Notes: generated by a model from the sequence alone, not told the origin. Counted from the first letter of the stretch, positions 14,291-27,456 are shown. The stretch is DNA of 64,000 bases from Posidonia oceanica (GCA_037176725.1 JAZBRS010000029.1:119631001-119695000), one strand, 5' to 3'. Program-made: numbers and translations.

Positions 14291-15484
14291 TGTTCATTTT
14301 AGAAGTTCTAGTCAAAACGAACTAAACGGTGTCTCTTTCTTAACATCCTGGTCCCATGCTAACATGGATTAGTCAATTCTAACCATTATTTATGGATTGA
14401 TTAGTGGGCCTTTTGGAATTGCTGACATTGATTATAAGAACAAACATCTCATTTGTTGCCTTCTTATTGTCTTTGCTTGAACAATTTGTAAGACCTTCTG
14501 AATGGAATGTTAGATGTCATGTTTCAGATAAGACTAGCAAGTCCACGCTGCACTCAACTAAATGAGTTTTATACGAGTATTACTGTGAAAAAAGTATGTT
14601 TAGAATTTTGCTGCTTATGAAAGTAATTATAAAGAATATGATTCTATTGTAGCTTTTCAAGAAGGACCTCAGAAGACAGACGTCAAAATGCATGCATCAG
14701 TAAAAACATGAGATGTCAATACGACTGAACACATGTGTATGTAGACTGCATGAAAAAGTTTTACGATACTATATTTCGTTTAAAATTCCAATTGGGACTA
14801 TATATTCTATTATTTTGAATTATTATATAATAATTCAATAGAATATAATTTTTTAATTATTACTCTAACATTAATTATTATTCTAATGATAGTTAGAATT
14901 AAAATATAATAATTAAACCATCAAAATACCACTAGATGGAGCATTTGTGGTTGTGCCTTTGGTCAAAATATTGGTTTCCAACAATGACATCAATATTTAA
15001 TACCACAATACTTTGGATAATTCCATTATTGAATTTGGTTCAAATTTTAGATATTCGTAATTCTATTTCATTTTCGAGGAAAGCTCCGCTCATGTACTTC
15101 CTAAAATGTAGTAATGTCTATGCGATTATTTCTAATCATGAGCTCATAGCTCAATTATTTGCATTGCCTTCAAGTAGAAGTGGAAATCAAGATTTGCCTC
15201 CTAGTTGCATTAAAATTTCCTTCCTTCACTGTTTAAGTAAGTGAATTTGTCTCTCCCAATAAAGGTAATTTGTATTTTAGGGGGGGGGGGGTTGTTGTGC
15301 ATTTAGAAAGGAGTAGAAATGATTTAGACAGAAAATGAATTCCTATTGTTCAAGTAAAATCTTAGTGTTTATGTACATGGTTGGAAATGAAACTAACAGA
15401 AAGTGAATTTCGTTAGATTGTAAAGTATAAAAGCTTAAGGGGACATCATTTTCCACTTCTTTCTTTAGAATTTCGATGGAATTT
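14291..15484. other. AT-rich intergenic region, nothing recognised
   Basis: Very AT-rich, especially 14780-14930, with a G-homopolymer of about 12 at 15281-15292. The 102-codon ORF at 14936-15244 has no recognisable domain. Confidence 0.4.
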
Positions 15485-15727
15485 CCCCACCTCTCCCCCA
15501 TGCCCTAACCTACATCCCACTTCTCTTCCTCTTCCACGATCGTCACCTCTCCCCCGTGCCCTAACCTACATCCCACCTCTCTTCCTCTCCCATGATCCTC
15601 ACTTCATCGTTGTCGTCAAGAGAAATCACTAATGTACCTGCATCCGCATCATTGTCGTCTCTTCCTCTCCCACGATTCTCAATATGACCGTCACCTCTCT
15701 CCTATTCCCTAACCTGCAAACCACATG
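15485..15727. repeat. Pyrimidine-rich short tandem repeat
   Basis: At least two clear copies of a ~56-bp pyrimidine-rich unit (cacctctcccc...ccctaacctacatccca), starting near 15488 and 15544, followed by a degenerate third copy at about 15660-15727. Confidence 0.55.
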
Positions 15728-15741
15728 AATCCATTAGTGAG

Positions 15742-16919
15742 ATGTTTACAAGATTTAATGAAATCACTAACTCTTTACAATCTCTTAGCAAAAGTTATTC
15801 TTCAAGTGATTTAGTTAGGAAGGTTCTTAGATCTCTTACTCCGGATTGTGAGAAGAAAACTACCGCTATCGAGGAAGTTAAATATTTTTTAACATATTTC
15901 CTTGAAAATCTCATAGGAAACCTTAATTCTTATGAAGTTTAAATGAAAGAGAAGGAACTTGAAGTTGCTCAAAGGAAAAAGAGTATTGCTTTTAAAGCCT
16001 TTATCGAGTTGGATGATTCGGATGAAAAGGAAGATCTTGCTCTTATTAATTATAAGTTCAAGAAATTCTTAAAGAATAGAAGATTTCATAAGAAGTGGCA
16101 TATGAGTTCAAATGAGAAGGAAAAAGAAATTGTGGAAGCATCTTTGTGCTTCAATTGCAACAAGCCTAGCCACATGAAGAATGAGTGTCCTTTACTTAAA
16201 ATGAAATCATTCAAGAGGAACAAAAGAGACAAGAAAGAAATCAAGAAAAGAAAGATTTTTCAAGCTACATGGGATCATAGTGACTACTTAACCGATGAAA
16301 AAACCTCATTCGATAGGGAAGTAGCTCACACTTACTTCATGGCAAAATCTAGTGAGGTATCAGTTTTAATAATGTTGATTTTCTATGAATGAACTATTTG
16401 ATGCATTTAATTATCTTTATTTGAAATATAAATTTTTGAATGTTAAATGCAAAAGTTTAAATAAAAGTTTTGTTGATGTATCTTTTGAAAAAGAAAAGAT
16501 TTCAAATGAAAATGATGAATTGAAAAGTAATAAGAAAACATTTGAAATAGAAAAAAATATTTTGAAAAATGAATTGAATATCGTGAAATACAAAATTGAT
16601 GTTTTAGAAAATGACTTAACATCGTTGAAAATCAAGAGAAAGTTTGCTTAATGATGTTAGTAAGTTTATAATTAAAAAGAAAACTCTTGATGTGAGGAAG
16701 TAAAAAAGTGAAAATGTGCATAAAAAGATTATTCCATATAAAATTGGTTTTATTAGAGCTAAAAATAATGAAAAATATGAATTTGTCATTAAGGAAGTAG
16801 AAAATGGAAGATGGACCCCAAAAGTAAAAAATGGTTGGATTTCTAAAACTAACATAATTGGACCCAAGATAAAGTGGGTACTAAAATCTTTACTTGTTTC
16901 ACGTGGTACAGGTGTTTGA
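15742..16919 (+). pseudogene. Copia gag (UBN2 / zinc-knuckle) pseudogene
   Basis: The frames at 15742-15942 and 15943-16392 are one gag interrupted by a TAA at 15940-15942, where a CAA codon would restore the frame. The first part has the UBN2 pattern (MFTRFNEITNSLQSL, DLVRKVLRSL). The second has KSIAFKAF and a CCHC knuckle, CFNCNKPSHMKNEC. Lys/Glu/Asn-rich, coiled-coil-like sequence follows at 16385-16651. A last block ending GPKIKWVLKSL (16860-16890) matches the junction before the copia protease. The frame is lost after that. Confidence 0.75.
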
Positions 16920-16966
16920 GGGTACCTAAGGAGGAGAAGGAATTTGGGACAATGACTCATTGACAA

Positions 16967-18194
16967 TGATGGTAATCCTATTACCCTTTCTATTGAAAGG
17001 TTGCTTAAATTGCTTTTAAGTCGAACTTAATTATCTATAAGCTCTTTCATTATTCAATCTTTCTCATTTTTGATAAAGATTTTTCATGTTTGATGAAATT
17101 ATATGGTTGATATTACTTAATTTATTTATCATGATTTTACATATATTTATTTAATTTTTTCAATTTTATCTCAATTTTTCTTAAATTAATATACTTATGT
17201 TGTTATACAGAATTTGGTCTATTGAATTCTTTCGGTTTATCGAATTACTTGCAGTTAGATCCCTTGTGTTTTAACTATTTAAAGATTTCAAGTTTCTTTT
17301 ATTAATTCTAAATTTAAAATTTATTCTATTATATCTCTTATAACCATGGCTTGTGCTCATTTGATTATTAGTATGCCTTAGTTATATATTTGACTCTTTA
17401 TAAGCTTTCAATAAATGCATGAATGGACTAAATAAAGAATCCTTATAAATTTCAGATGTGAATGAACTTGATTGGCATATCTTATCTTGTTATGTTATGG
17501 GTTATGGTACTCTATTAATTATCCTTCTAAATCATGATGGATTGTGAATTAATGCTAGTTTTTGTCACACCCTCTAGCTCTTTTACTCGTGTTAAAAATT
17601 GGATGAGAGTTTAACAAGACTATATATTCTTGCATACGATGATATTAATAATGATACTTGTGGTTTGTGTTTTTGCCTATGCTTACAATGATATATCTTT
17701 TTGCTCTGCATGATGTATATCAATTTTTATTGAATTATTCTTTTTACCCATGCTTGATGTAAGGGAGAGTTTATTGAGTATCTTTTATTTCTATCATATA
17801 TTATATAATTCAATGACTACCTTATGAAAGTTGATTTTGATGATTCTCATGCTTATTATATATCTTTTATTTTTTTTGATAATGTTCTTGCTTATATTAC
17901 GTTGATCTTTGAATCTACGTCCTCTATTTTTTTGCTTATGACAAAAAGGAGGAGAGGGATAAGTATTCTAAAGCTATTTGATCTTATTATGTTAAATTGA
18001 GTTTAGTTGAGTCATAATTGAGCATATTTGTGTTTAACATGGATTATATCTTTTTGATACTTTTTTATTGTACTCATATTGTTAGGGGGAGTATTGATGT
18101 TTTTATTAACATATTTAATACATGTTCTAAGAAAAGAGTTATTTCTATAGCTTTGAAATATTTGTAGTTTTATCATCATAAAAAAGGGGAAGAT
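16967..18194. other. Non-coding remnant of the SIRE-like element
   Basis: AT-rich, with no pol motif in any frame. Purine-rich stretches at 17938-17960 and 18181-18194 resemble the duplicated polypurine motifs that precede SIRE 3' LTRs. I infer that pol was deleted between about 16.9 and 17.9 kb. Confidence 0.5.
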
Positions 18195-19300
18195 TGTTGA
18201 CTAAATTAGTTTCATTTTGATTTTGATGATAACAAAACATATTTGTGTGCTAAGCCTTTTTATTAGGTTAAGAAAGTATTCTTATAGACCTTGAAAAAAG
18301 AAGAAGGCGAAATGGCTAAATGAAGTTTATGTGGCAATTCAAGTCAACTTAAATCGAATCATTTGTAGATAGGAGATCAAGTTTCTAATGTAATCAAACT
18401 TCATGTAAATGTAATTTGTTGTATTCTAGAAACTTGTAATAATCTCCCAAATACTCCCATAGTACTTTAGAAAAATAGTCAAAGCTCCAAATCCAATTAT
18501 TCATTGATTATACTTCTTAATAGAGTTTCTGAGGGCATTTCGGCATACCGAATTGATTTTGGTCTACCGAAATCTGGGCTTATAGTGGTTCAAAATCAAG
18601 AACCAATTAAACATACCGAATTTATTTTTACATACCAAATTGACCAACCATTGTGAACAACTGTGAGTTATTCGGTCTACCGAATGGCTAGCCGTTGGAT
18701 CTCTTTTTATGGTTGTTAGACCAACGTTAAACACCACTCTTTGGCCTATAAATCCCCACCCATTGGCATCTATTTGCAACAAGACTCAATGCTTTTCATT
18801 CCTATCCTTTGAGAGATATTTCCAAGAGTTTCTCACACTTCATTCAAGTTATAGCAAGTTATTCATTTCCAATCCACCAAAATCCACTTACTCAATTGTG
18901 TGTTTGGGAGAGATAAAAAGAGTTTAGAGTTTGTAATATTCATTTCCTTCAAGTGTATAAGCTTCTCCGGTTGTGAGAAAGACAAGCCGCAGAGTTTTGG
19001 TGAGGTCTTCTTTAAAAGGTGTAGAGGTAGGATCGTGGCCCAGAAATAAGATTAGAATAGGAAATTCTCGAGGGATTCTCGAGGAGTGGACTAAGCCGGA
19101 AAGACCGAACCACTATAAGTTTCTCTTGTTTTTAATTTCTCTCATCTCCTTCTTTGTATGTTTGTAGTTTAATCTTCAACTCTCATTTTTATTATTATTT
19201 GCTTGTGTTTGTTAAATAAGTTTTTAAATTGCTAATTATTCTTAATTCTTTATTCATCCATTCTAGAAAAGCCTTAAGATCCTTACAAGTGGAACCTTCT
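18195..19300 (+). repeat. 3' LTR of the SIRE-like element
   Basis: Begins TGTTGACT directly after a polypurine tract. A TATA-like cctataaatcc at about 18745-18756 lies upstream of a leader-like region, as expected for a U3/R boundary. The exact 3' end could not be fixed without a second LTR copy. Confidence 0.6.
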
Positions 19301-20258
19301 TATTCCTCAGGATGGGATTGAGAAAAGAATAGTTGTTGTTACCTTGGACTTGGGACCACAACCTTTTATATATAACTTTTATTTTTTATTTCCAAATATG
19401 TCCATCATATAAAGAGGAAATAAGACCCTTGGTTTCTACATATAATTTAATCCATATCATATGAGATGTTATTTAGCTTCATAACTTAAACCTTATTAGA
19501 TCATTTTAAATGAACTAATCCTTTTGGATAACTTATAAGAGAAAAAGGTGTATGTAGGTGCTTATAGGATATTTTTCTTGTAGGCATCTTTTTTTTATTT
19601 TTTTTGTTTTTAAAAATAAAATATAATTATATAGTTAGTTAATCTATAAGATAATCTATTATGTGTTAAAGTTTCATCCTAATTTGAGTTATATTCACTG
19701 TTAATTTTTAATGAAAATTTCACTCGATATTTATAGATATCTGATAAATATAACTATATGATTATTTTTTTATCTATGTATTTATTAAAAAAAAAACCTT
19801 ATGATATTAGACGTAGACACCAATTTTACCCTCAATTCAAACATCACATAAATATATCTGACATAATAGCCGTAGTATGTGACGTTTGAGGGACTTGTTG
19901 TCACTGCGTTGACAATGCTATTAGTCAATCAAGAACACATGTGGAAGAGAAAACCGACAGAGACACACACAAAAAGAAAGGAAAAAAATAATGCAAACCA
20001 AAAAGCAAAAGCAGTACTAGTGTTCTGTGATCCTGAGAATCCAAAGTCCCAATGCTCTACGCCTCTTACCACCCCCCACACCCCCCTGTCTCTCTCTCTG
20101 GACCTCACAATATATATTATAAGTGATAGATGAGAAGAAGTCAGCGTGTTCTCTCTCACACCAACTTCTTCTCCTGATCTCCTCCTTCAAAATACCAGTG
20201 TTTTGGATCAGAAGACTACTTTTCTGAAGAGGGTATTTTGTTTCCTTGTTCCACAACT
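19301..20258. other. WRKY upstream region and 5' UTR
   Basis: AT-rich DNA to about 19.86 kb, then more balanced promoter-like sequence. From about 20080 there is a CT-rich leader. The promoter elements are listed separately. Confidence 0.5.
19909..20123 (+). promoter_or_regulatory. Putative WRKY gene promoter with W-box and TATA box
   Basis: AGTCAA at 19923-19928 is a W-box (TTGACT on the - strand). A W-box-like core TTGACA lies at 19909-19914, and TGACG at 19880-19884 is an as-1-type half site. A TATA-like TATATATTATAAG sits at 20111-20123, about 140 bp before the start codon. W-boxes in WRKY promoters are commonly bound by WRKY proteins, so auto- or cross-regulation is plausible but not shown here. 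Confidence 0.5.
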
Positions 20259-21531
20259 ATGGCAGATGATAACTGGGATCTGCAAGCAGTGGTGAGAGGC
20301 TATGGAGGAGTAAAGCCAGCAGCTGTTGGTGGAGACCCGTTATCATCTTTTGATTCTTCTTCTTCTTCTTCTTCTTCTTCTTCTTGTCCTTCTCTCCTGC
20401 TTCACGAGAACAGAGTGGTTGCAGAAGAGAATCTCCTCTTTTGCTTCCAAGATCTTCTTGCAAGACCGACAGCACTCCAGGAGCTTCAGGACCTCTGCAA
20501 ACCATTCTTTCCCAAGTCATCACTGCCACCATTGCAGCAACAACAACAACAGCAGAAGCAGAATCTGCTTCTGCCCAACTCACCAATGCCACAACCACTT
20601 CTTCCCCTGACACCTCCCTCCAAAAAAAGGCAAGTGTAGAATTAGGTTCTTTTCTTTCTTTTTTTGTGCAATTCAATGAATATGGCTGATATCAATCTGT
20701 TTGTTTGGATTTGGATGTGATTCTACAGGAAGAGTCAGCAGAAGAAGGTGGTCTGCCAGGTGCCTGCCGGTGGCCACTCCGACGATATGTGGGCGTGGAG
20801 GAAGTATGGCCAGAAACCAATCAAAGGCTCTCCTTTTCCAAGGTTTGTTCCATAGAAGGAAAAAAGGTTCATGCTTTGCTTCTTCTTTTCTTCCGATCTG
20901 TTTGCCTTGGAAGTTGGGGTATTTTGATGTTTGTGTTTAGTACAACTGGTCCAGTACTCCTATATCTTTTTAATGGATGTTCACGTTTTCAAATGTTTTT
21001 AGTATGACATGGTATCAGAGTCAAAAACTTTATCGTCAAAAACTTTTTTGAACTATGACGATGAAAAAGGGAATTAAATATGGAATTCCTTGATTCTCAC
21101 CATCATCAATTGATTTTTGGAACAGTGGTTAACGAACAACTTGGATGAACAGGGGATATTATAGGTGTAGCAGCTCAAAGAGTTGCATTGCGAGAAAACA
21201 AGTCGAGCGGAGTAAGACGGATCCCAGTGTTTTCGTCGTCACTTACACCGGCGAGCACAACCACCCACTTCCGACCCACCGCAATTCACTTGCCGGAAGC
21301 ACCCGTCACAAGCTCCCCTCTTCGTCTTCCACCACCACCACCAGCAGCCAACAAGCGCACATGGTGACTGCAGCAGCAGGTCTATCCCCGACGACATCAC
21401 TTGCAGCATCAACTGAAGAAGAAGAAGAAGAAGAAGAAGAAGAAGAAGAAGAGGACTATTGCGACGAGGATTTGCTGTTGGCCAGCGACATGGAGATGTT
21501 GGATGAAGACAGCATGATGTTCTTGGGCTGA
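20259..21531 (+). CDS. WRKY transcription factor, group IIe (WRKY22/27/29-like)
   Basis: Three exons, 20259-20629, 20729-20842 and 21153-21531, give 864 nt (287 residues). The N-terminus ([14 protein letters not shown]) has poly-Ser and poly-Gln runs. Then come a basic KKRKSQQKK patch (~122-130) and a single WRKY domain: WRKYGQK at 147-153 and a zinc finger C167-X5-C173-X23-H197-X-H199. [19 protein letters not shown] and the phase-2 intron after PR|GYYRC are group IIe hallmarks. The tail has a run of ~14 Glu from a GAA/GAG repeat (21414-21451). It should bind W-box DNA in the nucleus; Arabidopsis relatives act in defence signalling downstream of MAP kinases. Intron 1 needs a GC donor (AG|GCAAGT) to keep the frame and the conserved basic patch. 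Confidence 0.93.
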
Positions 21532-22961
21532 CAATTTCTTCCACCAACAACACTGCAGTGCAAAAGCTCACCATGATAGGAAAAGAGAGAGCATGTGCTG
21601 CATCGCTCTTTCCTCTTCCGGCAAAGACATTGACATGAGCTTGGAAGACATGATTGGAATCTCTTCCACTTTTGATCATCATATAGTTTAGTTTTTTGTA
21701 TTTGATTTTACTTGCACCGTGAGGTGAAAGAAATACAAGCTGCACTGGTAACGAAAGGGAGAAAGACAGAAATCTATTCCAACGTTGTTCTTCTTCTGTT
21801 CTGCAACGAATTTTCTCGTCTTCTTGCTAACTCCTCTTTCTCTCCGTTCTCACATTGGAAAGAATTGCTTTTGAAACAACAGTATTTAGCATGCAGTCCC
21901 ACTTGTTTTCTTTGTGCAAGTAGAGTTGTGTCATTTGCTTGTTGCTTTGTTGATTCCAATCTAAACTCTCTCTCTCTCTCTCTCTGCTATGGCACATGGA
22001 TGGTTCGCACTGATGGGATTCCTTTTTCATGGTTGTAGAAGGTCAACGCACATAGAGATAGATATGTCATCATACAGAATTACTGTATACCTTCAACTTG
22101 TTTACCAATGTAACCGATTGTGTCATTCTAAGACATGTATTCAATACATCTTAAGTGTCCCGATAAATGGTATGGGATTCGATTAAATATCTGAATATAT
22201 ATATAGATCCCACCGTTGCATGCCCTCTCTTCCCCCGTCGCACCCTCCCTTTCCGTTGGTCCCATTGGCCCCGATGTCCTTCCCTCCCGTTGGTCCCTGT
22301 CACCTGCCATCGCCCTTGATGCCCTCTCCTCCCCCCGTCGCACGCCGCCACCCCCTCCTCCCCCTTTCGTTGCTTGCCGTCGCCCTCCCCTCACCCTAGT
22401 CACCCTCATCGCTCTCCCCTCACCCCTGTCGCGAAACTCTCTTCTCTCTCCTCCACCATTTACATCGCTGCCACCGTAATTTCGTGAAAGTCGCACAAGA
22501 AATTTAGGAGAAATCCTTAGTTAAAGTTCCAAATATTGAAACTAAAACTTAAAAAAAAAAAAGTTACACCGAAACAAAATAAAGAAGTATGAACTGAAAT
22601 TAAAATTAAAAAATTAAAACGTTACGAATAAAAAAAATCGATATTATCATATAAAAAGAGATATTAAAGTGTAAAATCGAAACAAAACTTAAAATTTAAA
22701 ACTAAAACGTTACGAATCATTGAAATTATCATATAAAAAAGGATATTAATGTGATTCAATTACCATAAAAATCTATCAGTAAATGAAAAAGGAGGGAAAT
22801 TGAAAATTCACAAAACCATCATTACAAAAATAAGTGGTTTTGCTAATTTAAAAACTACATTTAATTTAAAACATGGGATGTGTTATTAACAGTGGATTAT
22901 GAAGGACTTTAAATAGTAAAAGTAAGGATGGACCTCATCTGATAATTTACTTATATATATA
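21532..22961. other. WRKY 3' UTR and intergenic region
   Basis: The 3' UTR probably reaches the 21.7-22.0 kb region. A GC-rich pyrimidine block at 22205-22485 translates only into low-complexity Pro/Ser-rich ORFs. An (AT)n run at 22195-22204 precedes it. At 22930-22950 the sequence gacctcatctgataat resembles, in inverse orientation, the start of a repeat at 49612. Confidence 0.45.
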
Positions 22962-23142
22962 GGAGCCAGATCAGTTGCATCTTCCCTCAAATTAACTAAT
23001 TTGAGGGAAGATTGATTATGGACGTTAGATTTAAATTAAGTGGTTGCCATCAAAACCACCTACATATCTATAGTGGTTTTGCCTTTTATTTTTTAAAATT
23101 TATAAAATAATAGGAATTATTGGATATTGTTTAAATTTGGAA
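22962..23142 (+). repeat. Left terminal inverted repeat of the 23-kb element
   Basis: Matches the reverse complement of 45862-46041 along its length with scattered substitutions. Shared blocks include ccagatcagtt, gagggaagattgattatgga, atcaaaaccacct, ctatagtggttttgc and aggaattatt. Confidence 0.75.
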
Positions 23143-24826
23143 ACTCGTAACCACCCATGATTAATGTAGAAAGATTGATTCTATATATAATTAACGGGAG
23201 TTATTCCTCCATGATTAATGGGATTTAAAATAACTGCACATGGAGGAATAATTATATGAAACACGTAAGTACGTAACTGCACATGGATTTGGATGACGTG
23301 TTAGATCTGATTTTTATGGTAGTTTTTTTGTACGTTGATTAGATGATAGATTCAATTTTTATGGTGTTATAATATTTTGGATGCTAATTGAAATCTTTTT
23401 CCATAGATTAGATGTCTATTTTATCTACACAGCAATAATGACGTGTAAGGTTGGATGGTAGTTATTTCCATAGATTGTTTTATTTTGACGTGTAAGATTA
23501 GATTAGATATCTATTAATGGTAGTTATTTCCATAGATGACGTGTAAGGTATGGTGTTAATGGTAGTCATTTCCATAGATAAAATATCTATTAAGTGTACT
23601 TCTAAAAATATCTATTATTTAAAATTCAAATCATTTCCAAAAATATATTATCTACGATCTATTTTATCTCACAGCAATGAAATTAGTTTCACTTTTCAGT
23701 GATACCGTTACATGAGAGAGATATTGGTTTAACAATTCTGTTTTAATATAGTGGTGCGTTTTGGTTTTGTAATACTGTTTACAATTTAGTATTACAAAAT
23801 AGTAATTATTCTCGTATAGTAATACTGTTTAAATTCAAGTATTATGAAATATTAATACATGCACAAATAAGGGTGGGTACCCAAACTGCCTAAACTGGTT
23901 AACCGAACCGAACCGAACCATTTTTAGTGGTTCAGTTCGATTTTTCAAATTCAGTGGTTCGGTTTGGTTTGAAATATCTCCAAATCGAACCATATGGTTT
24001 AGTTTGTGGTTTCAGGAGCAGTTTAACCGAATCGAATCACATCCAATATAGGTTATATATGTTAATATGTTATATGTATATTAAATATTTAAAAGAATAT
24101 AAATCGAGTGAAGAGTAACCTGTAAGGCTGTAACAAGGACGAACAAACAATGTTATTTAGATAATATTATTCTTTTACTAAATTATGTTTAATCGTGGAT
24201 GACTTGTTGTGGTTGTGACTTGTGGTTAATAATTTAATATACTGTTTAATTTTTTTTCTATCTTATATCTGGTTATATTCTTTCATTTTTCACTATCAAT
24301 ATTTTATTTTTTCTATATGTTTTATTAAATGGTTAAACCACAAACCGAACCTAACCAAACCGATTTTGAGTGGTTCAGTTTGATTCGGTTTCAATAGGTA
24401 AAATGGTTTGGTTTGGTTTGAAAATTGTTCAAACTGAACGATATGATTTGGTTTGTGGTTTTACTTCAAACCGAACCACACCAAACCATACCCACCGTAT
24501 GTAGTTTCAAATTAGTAATATGTTTTATGCAACTAGTTTTTTTTTTCAAATGGATTAAAGAGAAGCATTGCCTCGTGTTTGCTTGTGCCACCACATATGT
24601 AACCAAGTTGAGATTCATGTTGGCACATCATCTGTAACACCATTTTTTTTCCAAAAAGTAATATTATTTAGTATGATTTTTCTATTTAGTATTACTAAAT
24701 TGAATACAAAATAAAATAGTTATGAATACAGAATACCTCCGTCAACAAACTCCACCACCACCACCACCACCACAGCAGCGCCACCTAAATAACAAGTCAA
24801 ACTCCCCAAACACATGACCAAATGAT
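23143..24826. other. AT-rich left arm of the 23-kb element
   Basis: Contains short irregular repeats of tggtagttatttccatagat (23455-23580) and of gtaatactgttt (23770-23830). A (CAC)n stretch lies at 24751-24773. No gene was recognised. Confidence 0.4.
23871..24497. repeat. AACCGAACC-rich interspersed repeat, possibly hAT-like
   Basis: Two blocks rich in ggttcggtttggttt and its complement (about 23895-24045 and 24330-24490) flank an AT-rich centre. The outer ends, agggtgggta near 23871 and the inverse tacccacc near 24488, are short inverted repeats of the type seen in non-autonomous hAT elements. No 8-bp TSD could be confirmed. Confidence 0.35.
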
Positions 24827-24903
24827 TGTAGATGTGGATTTGGGTGCCTCAGAAGTTCTTGTCCTCTATAAACTCTGGGAAATGCAAAAATGGGATATCT
24901 ACA
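24827..24903 (-). repeat. Left 77-bp LTR (3' LTR of the gag-only element)
   Basis: TG...CA-bounded repeat whose pair is at 31377-31453. The polypurine tract lies on its inner side on the - strand. At 77 bp it is far shorter than ordinary gypsy LTRs. Confidence 0.85.
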
Positions 24904-27456
24904 GATGCCCCTCCTTGGAGTTGATCTTGAAACAAGATTGAGTCCAAGGTAAGAACAAATGTCCTATTGAGCAATTCCTGAAAAGGGGAGCTCCACCTCA
25001 AACAATCCGCCACAAGGGATGAAGGAAGATAATAAAAAAGGAAGAAGGGGTGAACTGTCTCGGTGTCGGGAGATTGCCGAACGGCCAAGTGGTTCGATTA
25101 ATTGCCGTCATATTGAAGACTCAGGCATGGAGGGGTCAAGTCGGGGCTATTTGTCGCAACCGATGTTAAGACCAGGTCAACCATGTAGAGATGTACTTCA
25201 ACGGGGCAGAAGCTAGGGAGGAAATCGTGGGACAGTACCCTTACACGATCGAAAAGAAGTACTCTTGTGGCGTCATGTTTGAGATTTTACTCAGATTGGA
25301 ATTGATAGAATGATTGGTAGGAACTGGGTTGGCTCTAGGAGAATCACATGTCCTAAAGGTTTCTAACACTCTTGAAGAACATTTGGCTCCGTCCGTGCTC
25401 TACTTCCAATGATATGAGAAAATACATGGATGTATGATTCAAGCAAACAAATGCAAATGCAACATACGATGCAATGAATGGTCCATATGCTAGGTTAAGC
25501 CAGCGGAGTACGGTTGTTCCCAAACCATATGGACATATGCAAAATGAATGAATGCAATTCGTTGTGGTCAAGTGTTTTCCGTCATCGAGTGTGACCGGTA
25601 CTCTCAGGAAAGGACTGTCGTCCCACAGCTTGATTTGGCAAATAAAGGAGTTCTATGATTAAAGAACCGGGTAAGGGAGTGAACCCTTCCTTTGCCAAAT
25701 CGAGGTTTGCCTCTTAGTCAAAGTGGGTGTGCCTTTGCACACTATATGAGCCCCTTAGGCGTGAGCTCATTCTTTATGTTGAGATGTATACCTGCACACT
25801 TAACAAAAGATGTTAGTAATCACAGGTGAACCTTTTCCAGTTCCTAGGGCGATTGACTAAGTTATACTTGTATAGGGGGCAAAGTAATCTCTTAATCAAC
25901 ATGCTTGGGAACTAGGTGGAGGGAATTAGTCTTGGCCTCAGCGGAGAGATGGAAAATCGGAGTCCAGTAGACGCTGATTGTGAGTTATCCGTAAATGCTC
26001 TAAAGCTTATTGCAGAAGCAATGTCTTTGTTGAGAAAACGCACCCAAGCCGTGAGGCACGCTTGAGTAGGACGTTGACTCCGAATCCGAGGTGAAATGAT
26101 TGTTGCATCACCGACCAGACTAATTCCAGTTTTCCTACTTACTAAGTTTTCACTTGTATGTAGGGTGGATGGTGCTTCTTTTTGGTTGGTTTTCTTGGAT
26201 TTTCTAATTTTTTTTGATTTTTGGTGATTTTATGATTTTTTTGGTGTTTTTGGGTTTTCCATCTTTGGTATTTGGGATTTTTATTTTTTTGGTGTTTTTG
26301 GTTTTCTATTTTTTTGGTATTTTTGGGATTTTATGATTTTTTGTTTTTTTTTTGTTTTTGGATTGATGAGTGCAGTCACAACCATCTACTCACAGCTTTT
26401 GCAGCATTGCCTGGTATTATCTAGGGTGAGAGAGCTTTCCCTTCTAACATGCCTAGTCTATTGAGAACTTAGAACCTCATACTAGCCTTAGTTTGATTGT
26501 TGTTTCCTTCATTTAATCAGTCCTTGAACTTCTAGGATTTCCTGCCCCTTGTCTGTGAGTGAGATATGTGGAGGAGGTTTGAAGTGCAGTAAGCTCTCGA
26601 CTTTGGCTTAGGTCTTGAATTCCACTTGCCTTTCTTTGGTCATTAACGCATTTTTCTGGGATTTAGACTTTAGACACATAGACAGCTTTTGCCATGTTCC
26701 TTTTCTGCTCTTTGGACAGCTCTTTGCTGACTTCTTTTAGTTGGACAGTTTCTTTTACTGTCTCTTTTCATTTGTTTCTCACTTGGACAGCTTCTTTGCT
26801 GCCTTCTTTCCTCTCTGTTTGGGCAGTTTTTACTGCCATCTTTTCTGGACGCTTTCTAAGTTAATTGGCAAGCAGTTCGTTCCATAAGCCTTTGCTCCGA
26901 GCTTGCCTTTCTCTTACCTCTCCGTGCAAGTGTATGTGTAGACAGGATAAGGTTGAGGTTACCCTAGTTGTTCAATTCCTTTTCTATTTAGGACACAACT
27001 TTCTTCCTTTGGCTAGGACTTGGTCTTCGGTTCTTTCTTGACTTTGGCATGCTAATTAAGGGTGTATTGTATGTAACTCCCACAGATCTAAAGATGCCTT
27101 TAGGTTGTCACCACCAGTGGTTGGACCTTCCCTGGGTGTCACGGTCTCTGATTGGGAACCTTAGGTAATATTTTGGCAGTTCTGCTTAATGCCTTAAGTT
27201 GTTAGGTATAGTCCACACTCATCAGTCATTTTTATTTATTTTATTCTATAATCTAACTTAGCATTAGATACCAAATAAAGAAAAAACAAAGGAAGACAGA
27301 GTACGGAAAGAAAAATGTCTTACTTACATGTTTTAATTGAATTAACCACTGCCCTTAGTCGGGTTCAGTGGAACTTTGCACCTCCCTTCCCAAATGAGGG
27401 GGCTTACCTGAGGGGTGACTGTGGAAGTCTGCTCCTCACGTGTAGTAGTCAGGTGC

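Larger units (their letters stand above)
15742..19300 (+). mobile_element. Truncated SIRE-like copia element (gag + 3' LTR, pol missing)
   Basis: A UBN2-type gag is followed by ~1.2 kb without pol, then a polypurine tract (aaaaaggggaagat, 18181-18194) and an LTR that starts TGTTGACTAAATTAG at 18195. That gag and LTR-start combination is typical of SIRE-like copia elements, whose pol spans several kb. Here reverse transcriptase, RNase H and most of integrase are absent. No matching 5' LTR exists upstream, so the copy is truncated on the left and internally deleted. The right end is approximate because no TSD can be set. Confidence 0.7.

Noticed and set aside
20257..20676. 139-codon ORF on the - strand
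   Set aside because: Shadow of WRKY exon 1; the + strand reading has the correct domain and splice structure.
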